Shown piece after piece: positions 1 to 8,671 of a DNA stretch of 64,000 nt. The notes under the pieces are model-generated. The model searched no databases and was not told the DNA's origin. It saw nothing but the letters and a program-made list of their open reading frames with translations. Source of the stretch: Salmonirosea aquatica. Lineage in GTDB: Bacteria; Bacteroidota; Bacteroidia; Cytophagales; Spirosomataceae. The stretch is from positions 4,066,501-4,130,500 of the forward strand of contig NZ_WHLY01000002.1 of the NCBI RefSeq assembly GCF_009296315.1. Direction: 5' to 3'. Position numbers and translations under genes: made by a program. Numbering within the stretch: the first letter of the stretch is position 1; every line of letters begins with the position of its first letter.

Positions 1-1
1 T

Positions 2-346
2 AATTACATCGACCTGCTGACCGAAGAACCGGACATTCCGCTATTCATTCTGAGTGAGTTGAGGAATAATCCGCAGGAACTCGTATCCAAAATAAAGGTG
101 AAAGAAGTTTTGATGAAATCGTACCTGATGAAACAGTTGCAACAGGCCGTGGAAGAGGGTATAATCGCGCCCATCAATCCTCTGCATTTTATCATGAATA
201 TCATGGGCCTGACCGTTTTCCCGTTCATCGCCAAGCCCATTCTTTCTCATTTGGGAGACCTGTCGGATGAGGACTTTAATCGCCTGGTAGAGCAGCGGAA
301 AGCGCTGGTTCCGAAGTGGGTAAAAGCGATCATGGCTGTGGGGTAG
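2..346 (+). CDS. TetR/AcrR-family regulator, C-terminal part (partial)
   Basis: The reading frame is open from the left edge of the window, so the N-terminal helix-turn-helix lies outside. The visible 114 residues are helical and read like the ligand-binding C-terminal domain of TetR-family repressors: an acidic start (YIDLLTEEPDIP), a SELRNNPQ segment and a hydrophobic helix around NIMGLTVFPFIAKPIL. The stop is 48 bp before a TolC gene on the same strand. In E. coli the YbhGFSR exporter is preceded by the TetR regulator CecR, and the gene order here matches, so local repression of the efflux operon is a reasonable inference. The family call rests on this fragment and on context only. Confidence 0.7.
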   Translation, partial: NYIDLLTEEPDIPLFILSELRNNPQELVSKIKVKEVLMKSYLMKQLQQAVEEGIIAPINPLHFIMNIMGLTVFPFIAKPILSHLGDLSDEDFNRLVEQRKALVPKWVKAIMAVG

Positions 347-394
347 CTATTTTTTTGCTTGATGTTTAATCAAATTTTTAAATCAAAATAATAA

Positions 395-1687
395 ATGAAT
401 ACGTGGAAAAAGCAGCTCGCCACTAAAATCATAAAAGCCGTTGGCTGTCAGCTAATAATCTTCGGCCTGATGGTACCTAGGATTTCGGCTCAGGTGCTGA
501 CGCTGGAAGGATGCTATACGTTGGTCCGGCAGAACTATCCGATGGTAAAACAACGGGCGCTCATCGAAAAAATGCGGGACTTTACAGTAAGCAATGCCGC
601 TAAAGGTACCCTGCCGCAGCTGAGCGTGGGCGGGCAGGCGACCTACCAATCGGCGGTGACCCGGATTCCGATCGAGGTACCCGGCCTGGACATACCTACC
701 CTCAGCAAGGATCAATACAAGATTTTTGGGGAAATCAGCCAGTCGCTGACCGACGGGCCGGTCGTAAGCCAACAAAAGGAACTGGCGCGCGTGAGTGCCG
801 CCGCCGAAACTCAGAAAGTGGAAGTGGAACTCTATAAGCTCAGGGAGCGGGTGAACCAGCTTTTCTTCGGCATTTTGCTCTTGGAAGCGCAGATTAAGCA
901 AACGGAATTGCTGGAAAACGACATCAGGGTAGGTCTGAATAAAACCGAAGCCGCCATTGCCAACGGCACCGCCCTAAAAAGTAACGCCGATATTCTGAAC
1001 GCCGAACTGTTGAAAACCGAGCAGCGGCGCATCGAGTTGCGGGCCAATCGCCAGGGGTACGCGGATATGCTGGCGCTGCTGATCAACCAGCCTGTGGAGG
1101 AAAGCACGGTGCTGGAAACCCCACCCGTGCCCGGACTTTCGCCGGATATAAACCGTCCTGAACTGGGTTTATACGAAGTACAGCAAAAGAGTTTCGAGGT
1201 ACAGAACCGGCTGCTTTCGGCCCGGCTCAATCCGCGGCTTAGCTTGTTCGTGCAGGGTGGCTATGGCCGTCCTGCGCTCAATCTGCTGAGCAATACCTTC
1301 GATTTTTATGCCTTGGGCGGGGTACGTCTCAACTGGAACTTAAACGCATTTTATACCCTGAAAAACGACCGTGAACTGTTGACCATCAACCGCAGCACCG
1401 TTGATTTACAGCGCGAAACGTTTTTGTTCAACACCCGTATTTCGCTGAAGCAACAAGGTAGCGAGATAAATAAATATCAAGCCCTGATCGATACCGATAA
1501 CCGGATTATCGCCCTCCGCGACCAGGTGAAAACCACCGCCAACACCCAACTGGAATTCGGGACGCTGACGGTCAATGATTACCTCACCTACCTGAATGCC
1601 GAGGATCAGGCCCGCCAGAATTTGCTGCTCCATCAGATCCAGCTATTGATGGCGCAGTACGCGTACGCGGTGACGACGGGAAATTGA
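395..1687 (+). CDS. TolC-family outer-membrane efflux protein
   Basis: 430 residues with a Sec signal peptide ending near ISAQ (residue 33). The mature part is dominated by long helices with periodic Leu/Gln/Glu, for example around residues 120-240 and 340-420, as in the periplasmic barrel of TolC. The length is normal for the family. It would form the outer-membrane channel of the tripartite pump encoded by the next five genes. The start is the ATG at 395, in an A-rich context without a Shine-Dalgarno site, which is usual for Bacteroidota. Part of the signal peptide (GCQLII) is encoded by a heptanucleotide repeat at 443-460. Confidence 0.88.
   Translation: MNTWKKQLATKIIKAVGCQLIIFGLMVPRISAQVLTLEGCYTLVRQNYPMVKQRALIEKMRDFTVSNAAKGTLPQLSVGGQATYQSAVTRIPIEVPGLDIPTLSKDQYKIFGEISQSLTDGPVVSQQKELARVSAAAETQKVEVELYKLRERVNQLFFGILLLEAQIKQTELLENDIRVGLNKTEAAIANGTALKSNADILNAELLKTEQRRIELRANRQGYADMLALLINQPVEESTVLETPPVPGLSPDINRPELGLYEVQQKSFEVQNRLLSARLNPRLSLFVQGGYGRPALNLLSNTFDFYALGGVRLNWNLNAFYTLKNDRELLTINRSTVDLQRETFLFNTRISLKQQGSEINKYQALIDTDNRIIALRDQVKTTANTQLEFGTLTVNDYLTYLNAEDQARQNLLLHQIQLLMAQYAYAVTTGN
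443..460 (+). repeat. Heptad repeat (family B) inside the TolC signal-peptide coding sequence
   Basis: The stretch GGCTGTCAGCTAATAATC carries two 7-bp units of the GCTGTCA/GCTAATA type. The same words recur at 1837-1871, 4619-4639 and 45121-45146. Here they are translated as part of the hydrophobic core of the signal peptide. Confidence 0.45.
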
Positions 1688-1805
1688 TCAGGTGACAGTG
1701 AATTTTGGACCCGTCAGCAGCGGCGAATTCGTGTTGCAAACGCCCATTATTAATAAAATCAGCCTGTTGAACTTAAAGATTTGAAAAAGAAAAACGATCA
1801 CGAAT

Positions 1806-2768
1806 ATGTCCTCCAAAAAACTCAAACAATGTACCAAGCTATTAGCGATTAGTTCTCAGCTACTAGCTGTCCTGTTATTTTCCTGTAACAAAGATGAGAA
1901 CGACTTCGATGCCTCGGGAGCGTTTGAAGCGGAGGAAACCATCATCTCGGCGGAAGCCGCCGGTGCGCTTCTGCAATTTGCTATTGAAGAGGGGCAGGTG
2001 CTGGAAAAAGGGCAGGTGGTAGGGTACATTGACAGCACACAGCTGTTCCTGAAAAAGAAGCAACTGGAAGCCCAGGTGAAAGCTACCCGCAGCCGCACGC
2101 CCGACATACAAGCCCAAACGGGTTTTTATGCCCAGCAGGCTGCCGTATCCCAAAGTAGGCTCAACAATCTGTTGAAAGAACAGCAACGATTTGAAAGTCT
2201 GGTGAAAGCCGATGCCGCCACCCAAAAGCAACTCGACGACATCAACGCCCAGGTCGATGAAGCGCAGAAAGAACTGCTGGTTATCAGTCGTCAGAAAGAA
2301 GCGCAGGTATCGGCCCTGCGCACGCAGTCGTCGTCGCTGAGTAGCGATGTGCTGCCCTTGCGGGCGCAGATCGACCAGCTGAATGACCAACTCGCCAAGT
2401 GCCGGATCGTGAACCCCATGAAAGGTACCGTGCTGACGCAATACGCCGAGGCTAACGAAATGGCCTCGCCCGGTAAGCCGCTTTACAAAATCGCCGACCT
2501 GTCTACTATGATTCTGCGGGCTTACATCACGGGCAACCAGTTGCCAGTGGTCAAATTGAACCAAAAAGTGACGGTACTGACCGACGATGGCAAAGGGGGG
2601 TACCTTCAGACTCAGGGTACTATTATCTGGATCAACGATAAGGCAGAATTTACGCCCAAAACCATCCAGACCAAAGACGAACGCGCCAACATGGTGTACG
2701 CCACCAAAATCAAGGTACCCAACGACGGTACCTTCAAGATTGGCATGTACGGAGAAGTTAAGTTTTAG
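1806..2768 (+). CDS. HlyD/YbhG-type membrane-fusion lipoprotein
   Basis: 320 residues. A lipoprotein signal ends at LFSC (Cys27), so the adaptor is probably lipid-anchored on the periplasmic side of the inner membrane. A biotinyl-lipoyl-like half domain follows (about residues 40-70, EEGQVLEKGQVVGYID), then a long coiled-coil hairpin (about 75-200) and a beta-barrel region with the lipoyl second half (about 205-320). It links the TolC channel to the ABC-2 permeases downstream, as YbhG does. The signal-peptide codons at 1837-1871 consist of five heptad repeats, and the TAG stop is the first part of another repeat family at 2766-2796. Confidence 0.87.
   Translation: MSSKKLKQCTKLLAISSQLLAVLLFSCNKDENDFDASGAFEAEETIISAEAAGALLQFAIEEGQVLEKGQVVGYIDSTQLFLKKKQLEAQVKATRSRTPDIQAQTGFYAQQAAVSQSRLNNLLKEQQRFESLVKADAATQKQLDDINAQVDEAQKELLVISRQKEAQVSALRTQSSSLSSDVLPLRAQIDQLNDQLAKCRIVNPMKGTVLTQYAEANEMASPGKPLYKIADLSTMILRAYITGNQLPVVKLNQKVTVLTDDGKGGYLQTQGTIIWINDKAEFTPKTIQTKDERANMVYATKIKVPNDGTFKIGMYGEVKF
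1837..1871 (+). repeat. Five heptad repeats (family B) in the HlyD signal-peptide coding sequence
   Basis: Read in sevens: AGCTATT, AGCGATT, AGTTCTC, AGCTACT, AGCTGTC. They are translated as part of the hydrophobic signal-peptide core (LLAISSQLLAVL). The motif matches repeats found in spacers at 4619 and 45121. Confidence 0.55.
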
Positions 2769-2796
2769 TTGACAGTGGAGAGTTGACGGTTGACAG
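2769..2796 (+). repeat. Heptad repeats (family A) directly after the HlyD stop codon
   Basis: Units TTGACAG, TGGAGAG, TTGACGG, TTGACAG follow the TAG stop without a gap. The same TAG plus TTGACRG arrangement occurs at 3852-3875 and 19791-19814, both in inverse orientation. Confidence 0.6.
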
Positions 2797-2912
2797 TGAG
2801 AAATTCACTAACATCTTGATAAATATGTAAAAAGCAAAGCGCACCTCCGACTACACAACTTAAAATCTTTTCAATAATCCATCGCACCGGCGACCCGGTA
2901 TCAATTAAAAAA

Positions 2913-3827
2913 ATGGTTGCGCTTACCGACATATCGAAAACCTACAACGACGGAGGTACCCTCGCGGTGGATCGCGTGTCTTTTTCGGTAGAAAAGGGTG
3001 AGCTCTTTGGGCTGATCGGGCCGGATGGAGCGGGCAAAACGAGCATTTTTCGTGTTTTGACAACGCTCTTGTTACCCGATGGCGGAAGCGCCACCGTAAA
3101 TGGTTTGGATGTAGTAAAAGACTACAAAGCTATCCGGAGTCAGGTGGGGTACATGCCGGGTAAGTTCTCGCTGTATCAGGATTTATCCGTGGAGGAAAAC
3201 CTGAATTTCTTTGCAACTATTTTCGGTACTACGATCGCCGAAAACTACGATCTTATCAAGGAAATTTACGTGCAGATCGAGCCTTTCAAAACCCGGCGGG
3301 CGGGCAAGCTTTCGGGCGGTATGAAGCAGAAACTCGCGCTCTGTTGCGCGCTGATCCACCGACCTACCGTACTGTTTCTGGATGAACCTACCACGGGGGT
3401 AGATACCGTGTCGCGGAAGGAGTTTTGGGAAATGCTGAAACGTCTGAAACAGCAGGGCATCACCATCCTGGTGTCGACCCCCTACATGGACGAAGCTACC
3501 CTCTGCGAGCGCATCGCCCTGATCCAGAAGGGGCGGATTATGTCCATCGATACGCCCGCAAATATCACGAAGCGGTATCCCGAAAAACTATATGCCATCA
3601 AGGCCGAAAACATGAGCAAACTGCTGCACGATTTGCGGCAGTACGAAGCCATCAAAAGCTGCAATGCCTTTGGTGAGTACCACCATATTGCCTTCAAAGA
3701 CGATAGCGACGGAGAAAGTGAAAAGTTGCTGGGGTACCTTGAAACAAAAGGCCACCAAAATCTGGAAATACAGCCTACCACCCCGACCATCGAAGATTGC
3801 TTCATTGATCTGATGGAAGGTAACTAA
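2913..3827 (+). CDS. ABC ATPase, equivalent of the N-terminal half of YbhF
   Basis: 304 residues, one nucleotide-binding domain. Walker A is GPDGAGKTS (36-44), with the unusual Asp that is also typical of the YbhF N-half. The signature is LSGGM (133-137), and Walker B with the catalytic Glu is VLFLDEP (153-159). The H-loop reads STPYMDEA, so Pro190 replaces the switch histidine. The C-terminal tail (about 215-304) matches the extra segment between the two domains of YbhF and ends in an IEDCFIDLMEG box. It probably pairs with the next gene product as an asymmetric ATPase dimer driving the two ABC-2 permeases. Confidence 0.88.
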   Translation: MVALTDISKTYNDGGTLAVDRVSFSVEKGELFGLIGPDGAGKTSIFRVLTTLLLPDGGSATVNGLDVVKDYKAIRSQVGYMPGKFSLYQDLSVEENLNFFATIFGTTIAENYDLIKEIYVQIEPFKTRRAGKLSGGMKQKLALCCALIHRPTVLFLDEPTTGVDTVSRKEFWEMLKRLKQQGITILVSTPYMDEATLCERIALIQKGRIMSIDTPANITKRYPEKLYAIKAENMSKLLHDLRQYEAIKSCNAFGEYHHIAFKDDSDGESEKLLGYLETKGHQNLEIQPTTPTIEDCFIDLMEGN

Positions 3828-3851
3828 TTGGGTACCCAAATAAAAAAATAA

Positions 3852-3875
3852 CTGTCCACCGTCAATTGTCCACTA
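3852..3875 (-). repeat. Heptad repeats (family A) between the two ATPase genes
   Basis: Read on the minus strand: TAG followed by TGGACAA, TTGACGG, TGGACAG. It ends five bases before the ATG of the second ATPase gene. No minus-strand gene ends here, which shows that TAG belongs to the repeat itself. Confidence 0.55.
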
Positions 3876-3880
3876 AACAA

Positions 3881-4621
3881 ATGAACGACATCGTCATCAA
3901 AACCGACAAACTGACCAAACGCTTCGGTGATTTCGTAGCGACGGATGCCATCACGTTCGAGGTGTATGCGGGCGAAATATTCGGATTTCTGGGTGCTAAC
4001 GGAGCCGGAAAAACCACCGCCATGCGCATGCTGTGCGGATTGCTGACACCGTCGTCGGGGGAGGCTAGCATTGCCGGTTTTGATGTGTACAAACAGACCG
4101 AACAGATTAAGAAAAACATTGGCTACATGAGCCAGAAATTTTCGCTTTATGAAGACCTGACCGTGCGGGAAAATATTACTTTTTTCGGCGGTATTTACGG
4201 ATTATCCGACGCCCAGATCGACGAGAAAAGCGAAGTGCTGATCCGGCAATTGGGGTTGGATCAGGAAGCTAAAAAACTCGTGGGTTCGCTGCCGCTGGGG
4301 TGGAAGCAAAAGCTTGCATTCTCGGTGGCTATACTGCACGAGCCGAAAATTGTTTTTTTGGATGAGCCGACGGGCGGCGTCGATCCCGTCACGAGAAGGC
4401 AATTCTGGGATCTGATCTACGATGCCGCTGGCCGGGGAATCACCGTGTTTGTTACCACGCACTACATGGACGAGGCCGAGTATTGCAACCGTATTTCGAT
4501 GATGGTAGATGGCGTGATGAAAGCACTCGACACCCCGACAAATCTGAAAAAGCAATTTTCCGCCGAATCCATGGATGAGGTCTTTTATGAACTGGCGCGT
4601 GGTGCCGTGAGGGGGGAATAG
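3881..4621 (+). CDS. ABC ATPase, equivalent of the C-terminal half of YbhF
   Basis: 246 residues from the ATG at 3881. An in-frame TTG at 3866 lies within a repeat and is less likely. Walker A is GANGAGKTT (38-46), Walker B FLDEPTGGVD, and the H-loop TTHYMDEA with His194 is intact. The signature is degenerate: LPLGW (137-141) instead of LSGGQ, the same change seen in the C-half of E. coli YbhF (LPLGF). Together with the previous gene it gives one canonical ATP site (Walker A and H-loop from this protein, LSGGM from the other) and one degenerate site. The stop codon TAG is part of a heptad repeat. Confidence 0.88.
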   Translation: MNDIVIKTDKLTKRFGDFVATDAITFEVYAGEIFGFLGANGAGKTTAMRMLCGLLTPSSGEASIAGFDVYKQTEQIKKNIGYMSQKFSLYEDLTVRENITFFGGIYGLSDAQIDEKSEVLIRQLGLDQEAKKLVGSLPLGWKQKLAFSVAILHEPKIVFLDEPTGGVDPVTRRQFWDLIYDAAGRGITVFVTTHYMDEAEYCNRISMMVDGVMKALDTPTNLKKQFSAESMDEVFYELARGAVRGE

Positions 4622-4639
4622 CTGTTTTTAGCTAATAGC
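4619..4639 (+). repeat. Heptad repeats (family B) overlapping the stop of the second ATPase gene
   Basis: Units TAGCTGT, TTTTAGC, TAATAGC. The first three bases are the stop codon of the ATPase gene. The array fills most of the 27-bp gap to the next gene. Confidence 0.5.
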
Positions 4640-4648
4640 GTAAGAAAA

Positions 4649-5755
4649 ATGAAAAAGTTTTTAGCCTTCGTAAGAAAAGAATTCTATCATGTTTTCCGGG
4701 ATCGGAAGACCCTGCTGATGCTGTTTGGACTGCCAATCGTTCAGATTGTACTCTTCGGTTTTGCCTTGACCAATGAGATCAAGAACTCGAAAATCGTGGT
4801 GTGCGACTACGCCAAAGATGCTGCCTCGCAGCGCATTATTCAGGCCCTGGAAGCGAGCAGTAGTTTCGAAATCGAGCAATCCCTGCTCAGCCACCGCCAA
4901 ATCGAGGATGCTTTTCGGCAAGGTACCATAAAGTTGGTGGTGGTATTTCCGGATGGCTTCAACGATGATTTGCAGCGTTTCAACAAAGCCCAAATCCAGG
5001 TCATTGCCGACGCATCGGACCCCAACACGGCCACCACGCTCACCAATTACGTCAACAACATTGTGCTGGACTACCAGAAAGAGCTTGCTCCGACTAATCC
5101 GCTGCCCTACCAGATCGTCCCTGAAACCCGGATGCTGTACAATCCCGAGCTGAAAGGTGCTACGAACTTTGTACCGGGCGTGATGGCACTGGTACTCATG
5201 CTGGTGTGCGTGCTGATGACCTCCGTGTCCATTGTCCGCGAGAAAGAACTGGGTACCATGGAAGTATTGCTGGTGTCGCCCTTCAATCCTTTTCTGGTCA
5301 TTATTTCCAAAGCGGTACCCTATTTTGCGCTGTCGCTGGTGAATCTTACGGTCATTTTGCTACTTAGTGTTTTTCTGCTCGATATGCCTTTCAACGGGAG
5401 CGTATTATTGCTCTTTGCTGAAAGCAGTTTGCTGATCCTGACGTCGCTTTCGTTGGGCCTGCTGATTTCCAACAGCACCGATTCGCAACAATCCGCCATG
5501 CTCATTTCACTCATGGGCATGCTGATTCCCACCATGCTATTTACGGGCTTCATGTTTCCGCTGGAAAACATGCCCCTGCCGTTGCAGGTCATCGCCAACG
5601 CGGTACCTTCCAAATGGTACTACATCATCGTAAAATCCATCATGATCAAGGGCCTTGGTTTCGGGGCCATCTGGAAAGAAACCCTCATTCTGGCGGGTAT
5701 GACTACGTTCCTGCTGGTAATAAGTTTCAAGCGCTTCAAAATCAGATTATCCTAA
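4649..5755 (+). CDS. ABC-2 type permease, YbhS-like
   Basis: 368 residues. One membrane segment near residues 22-42 (LLMLFGLPIVQIVLFGFAL) is followed by a large external domain (about 45-170). Five hydrophobic segments then fill the C-terminal half (about 175-365), with the family box VREKELGTMEVLLVSPF between the first two. This is the ABC2_membrane_3 layout. It forms half of the inner-membrane channel with the next gene product and is energised by the two ATPases upstream. The next gene starts 5 bp after this stop. Confidence 0.88.
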   Translation: MKKFLAFVRKEFYHVFRDRKTLLMLFGLPIVQIVLFGFALTNEIKNSKIVVCDYAKDAASQRIIQALEASSSFEIEQSLLSHRQIEDAFRQGTIKLVVVFPDGFNDDLQRFNKAQIQVIADASDPNTATTLTNYVNNIVLDYQKELAPTNPLPYQIVPETRMLYNPELKGATNFVPGVMALVLMLVCVLMTSVSIVREKELGTMEVLLVSPFNPFLVIISKAVPYFALSLVNLTVILLLSVFLLDMPFNGSVLLLFAESSLLILTSLSLGLLISNSTDSQQSAMLISLMGMLIPTMLFTGFMFPLENMPLPLQVIANAVPSKWYYIIVKSIMIKGLGFGAIWKETLILAGMTTFLLVISFKRFKIRLS

Positions 5756-5760
5756 GTACC

Positions 5761-6882
5761 ATGCGTACACTCAAATTCTTACTTCAGAAAGAATTCCGGC
5801 AGATTTTTCGTAACAAATCGCTGTTGCCGGTCATCTTCGCCATGCCCATTATCCAATTATTGGTGATGCCCCTGGCGGCAGACTACGAGGTGAAAAACAT
5901 CAACATCGCCATCGTGGACCACGATCGCTCGCCCTACTCCCAAAAACTGACCTCCAAAATCACCGCTTCGGGCTATTTCCGGCTGGCGGGTTACGGGCAT
6001 TCGTATAAACAGGCGTATGGACAAATTGAAAAAGACAAAGCCGACCTGATTCTGGAAATTCCGGCCGAATTTGAGAAAAATCTGGTGCGGGAGAATAAGC
6101 AGAAACTGTTCATCGCCGTCAACGCCATCAATGGTACTAAGGCCAATCTGGGCGGGGCGTACCTGGGTCGGATTATCGCAGATTTCAACGCCGACATCCG
6201 GCTGGACTGGATTCCGCCACAGCGTTTTGCGCCCATGCCCACGATCCAGGTAGCTTCATCCAACTGGTTCAATCCCTTCCTGGATTATAGTTTTTTTATG
6301 GTACCCGGCATTTTGGCCATCCTGGTCACGATGGTCTGTGCCTATATGTGTTCGCTCAATATCGTGAAGGAAAAAGAGGTGGGTACCATCGAGCAGATCA
6401 ACGTCACGCCCATTCGCAAGTACCACTTCATCCTGGGTAAGCTGATTCCTTTCTGGGTGATCGGCATGTTTGTGTTTTCCGTTGGATTATTCATCGTCGG
6501 ACGCCTGGTTTATGGCATCGTGCCGTTAGGCAGCGTGGCGTTATTATATAGTTTTCTGGCCCTGTATCTGGTAGCCATGCTAGGTTTTGGCTTGCTGATT
6601 TCAACCTATGCCGACACGCAGCAACAAGCCATGTCCGTGGTTTTTTTCTTTATGATGATTTTCCTGTTGATGAGCGGGCTATTCACCCCAATCGACAGTA
6701 TGCCCGGCTGGGCCAAGGTGATTGCGTATGGCAATCCGGTCACCTACTTCATCGATGTGATGCGGATGTTAGTGCTGAAAGGAAGCCGGTTTTCGGACAT
6801 CAAACTTCATTTCCTGGTCATAACGGGCTTTGCGCTACTATTCAACGGCTGGGCGGTTTTGAATTATAAGAAGACGAGTTGA
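5761..6882 (+). CDS. ABC-2 type permease, YbhR-like
   Basis: 373 residues from the ATG at 5761 (MRTLKFLLQKEFRQIF). A longer frame runs back to 5614 inside the previous gene but lacks support. The layout matches the previous gene: N-terminal membrane segment, external domain, then five C-terminal segments with VKEKEVGTIEQINVTPI. It ends the six-gene exporter operon. Tripartite YbhGFSR-type pumps export drugs, but the substrate here cannot be read from sequence. The last 46 bp of this gene have an 87% identical copy at 59735-59780. Confidence 0.88.
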   Translation: MRTLKFLLQKEFRQIFRNKSLLPVIFAMPIIQLLVMPLAADYEVKNINIAIVDHDRSPYSQKLTSKITASGYFRLAGYGHSYKQAYGQIEKDKADLILEIPAEFEKNLVRENKQKLFIAVNAINGTKANLGGAYLGRIIADFNADIRLDWIPPQRFAPMPTIQVASSNWFNPFLDYSFFMVPGILAILVTMVCAYMCSLNIVKEKEVGTIEQINVTPIRKYHFILGKLIPFWVIGMFVFSVGLFIVGRLVYGIVPLGSVALLYSFLALYLVAMLGFGLLISTYADTQQQAMSVVFFFMMIFLLMSGLFTPIDSMPGWAKVIAYGNPVTYFIDVMRMLVLKGSRFSDIKLHFLVITGFALLFNGWAVLNYKKTS

Positions 6883-7107
6883 GGCGAGAGAGTGGCGAGA
6901 CCCGAAACTGGGAAAAGGCGATTTACCGTCTGGCGTTGGTAGCAAAATCTCGCGCCCTGGGCGGTAAGCACGAATTTACATTCAGCGTAGCCAGGCCCTG
7001 ACCCGCGCTGAACAGGAAGAACCTAGGTGATTTTTACTTAACCGGTGGATGGGTACCTGAAATTTTCCTGATCTGTAGACCAATTTGACGCAATACGTGA
7101 AGTGCCT
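6883..7107 (+). other. Spacer with possible gene debris between exporter operon and sulfatase
   Basis: No intact gene. Frame + from about 6919 reads like protein (YRLALVAKSRALGG, then EFTFSVAR) before a stop. A one-base shift continues as ALTRAEQEEPR and stops near 7029. This could be the tail of a decayed gene of unknown family. The sulfatase promoter must also lie here, but no clear consensus was found. Confidence 0.3.
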
Positions 7108-8550
7108 ATGAAACCGATTCTTTTTTTACTGTCAGCACTGCTGGTTCTGGCGGCCGGTAGTCCACAGGAAGCCGAGGACCAAAAGTCCGGGCCACCCAAT
7201 ATACTCATGATTGCTGTGGACGACATGAACGATTTTATCGGCGCTATGGGCCATCCCGACGCCATCACGCCCAATCTGGATAAGTTGATTCGTCGGGGCG
7301 TGTTATTTTCCAACGCCCAGTGCCAATCGCCTATGTGTAGTCCGTCGAGGGCAGCCATCATGACCGGCCTGCGTCCTTCCACAACGGGAATTTATGGTTT
7401 TATCGACGATGACCTGGTCAAGGAAACCAACGCGGCTACCCGGCGTACGGATATGATGTACCAGTACTTTAAGTCGCAGGGCTACTATACTATGGGCGTC
7501 GGCAAGCTTTTCCATGAGCATGCTCCCCAAGGTCAGCTGGACGAAAGCGGCGGGCGCGTACCGGGCTTCGGTCCTTCGCCAGCCCGGCACTTCCACTGGA
7601 ACAAAAAGGGTACCTCTACGGATTGGGGCGCTTTTCCGCTGCAGGATGAGCAGATGCCCGACTATAAGTCGGCGCAGTGGGCCATCGAGCGGCTTGGCCG
7701 GACCTACGATAAGCCGTTCTTTCTCTCGGTAGGTTTTCTGAGGCCGCACGTACCTTGGTACGTACCTCAGAAGTGGTTCGATCTGTATGATCCGGATAAA
7801 CTGCATTTGCCACCCTACCTGAAATCGGACCGGGAGGACCTGCCCGCCATAGCCCTGGCCATCGACGACCTGCCCATGATGCCCACTACCGACTGGGCCA
7901 TCGAAAACCAGCAGTGGAAGAATATTCTTCAGGGGTACCTGGCCAGTGTTTCGTTCGTGGATCATTACATCGGTGAGGTACTGGATGCGCTGGAAAAGAG
8001 TCCACACGCCCGGAATACTATCGTCGTGCTTTGGTCGGATCATGGGTACCGGCTGGGTGAGAAAGGTACCTTCGCCAAAGTGTGCCTGTGGGACCGGGCC
8101 ACCACGGCCCCGTTAATTTTCGCCGGTCCTGGCTTGCCACAAAACACCCGCATTGCTGCGCCCATTGAGCTCTTTTCCATTTATCCCACCCTCACGGACC
8201 TGTGCGGACTGGCTCCCGCCCCAAATCTCGAGGCCCGCAGCCTGCAACCGTTGTTGAAACAGCCCCGGACCAATTGGCCGTATCCTACCGTTACAACCTG
8301 GGGCCGGAATAATCATGCGATAAAAACCAAAGATTATCGCTACATCCGCTACGAAGACGGGACCGAGGAACTGTACCTGGAGAAAAGCGATCCGAACGAA
8401 TGGCAGAATGTAGCCGACCAACCCCAATACGCCCCGGTGAAAGCTCGGCTCAAAAAGTTTTTACCCGCGGTGAATGTCAAATGGGCGGCCGCTTCTGCCT
8501 ACGACAATAACGAGTACTTCATCCGGCAAAAACGCGAACAGAGCGAATAG
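7108..8550 (+). CDS. Secreted sulfatase, iduronate-2-sulfatase-like
   Basis: 480 residues from the ATG at 7108; an in-frame GTG lies 6 bp upstream. A signal peptide covers residues 1-17. Metal-binding DDMND (38-42) and the formylglycine motif C77-S-P-S-R81 are both present, followed by GLRPSTTGIY, then GKLFHEH and PHVPWYVP, which are typical of the iduronate-2-sulfatase branch (S1 family). SDHGYRLGEKGTFAKVCLW carries the second metal/substrate cluster. The conserved Cys requires a formylglycine-generating enzyme elsewhere in the genome. No sulfated-glycan genes are adjacent, so the substrate is open. Confidence 0.88.
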   Translation: MKPILFLLSALLVLAAGSPQEAEDQKSGPPNILMIAVDDMNDFIGAMGHPDAITPNLDKLIRRGVLFSNAQCQSPMCSPSRAAIMTGLRPSTTGIYGFIDDDLVKETNAATRRTDMMYQYFKSQGYYTMGVGKLFHEHAPQGQLDESGGRVPGFGPSPARHFHWNKKGTSTDWGAFPLQDEQMPDYKSAQWAIERLGRTYDKPFFLSVGFLRPHVPWYVPQKWFDLYDPDKLHLPPYLKSDREDLPAIALAIDDLPMMPTTDWAIENQQWKNILQGYLASVSFVDHYIGEVLDALEKSPHARNTIVVLWSDHGYRLGEKGTFAKVCLWDRATTAPLIFAGPGLPQNTRIAAPIELFSIYPTLTDLCGLAPAPNLEARSLQPLLKQPRTNWPYPTVTTWGRNNHAIKTKDYRYIRYEDGTEELYLEKSDPNEWQNVADQPQYAPVKARLKKFLPAVNVKWAAASAYDNNEYFIRQKREQSE

Positions 8551-8671
8551 ACCTCCTGGGTATTAGTACCTAGGAAGGACCTGTCATCCGTCCAGTGTGC
8601 TATTCGGGACAAATATTCCGATTCCCACCTACTCCATTATCTTCATTAGTGCCGTTCTAAAGCGTACATCC

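Noticed and set aside
1837-1871. Heptad arrays as a CRISPR-like repeat
   Set aside because: Units are only 7 bp, contiguous, degenerate and without spacers.
3866-3880. TTG start for the second ATPase
   Set aside because: The TTG is inside a heptad repeat, and an ATG 15 bp downstream matches the normal start of the domain.
5614-5760. N-terminal extension of the YbhR-like permease
   Set aside because: It overlaps the end of the previous permease in another frame. The ATG at 5761 gives the expected N-terminus.
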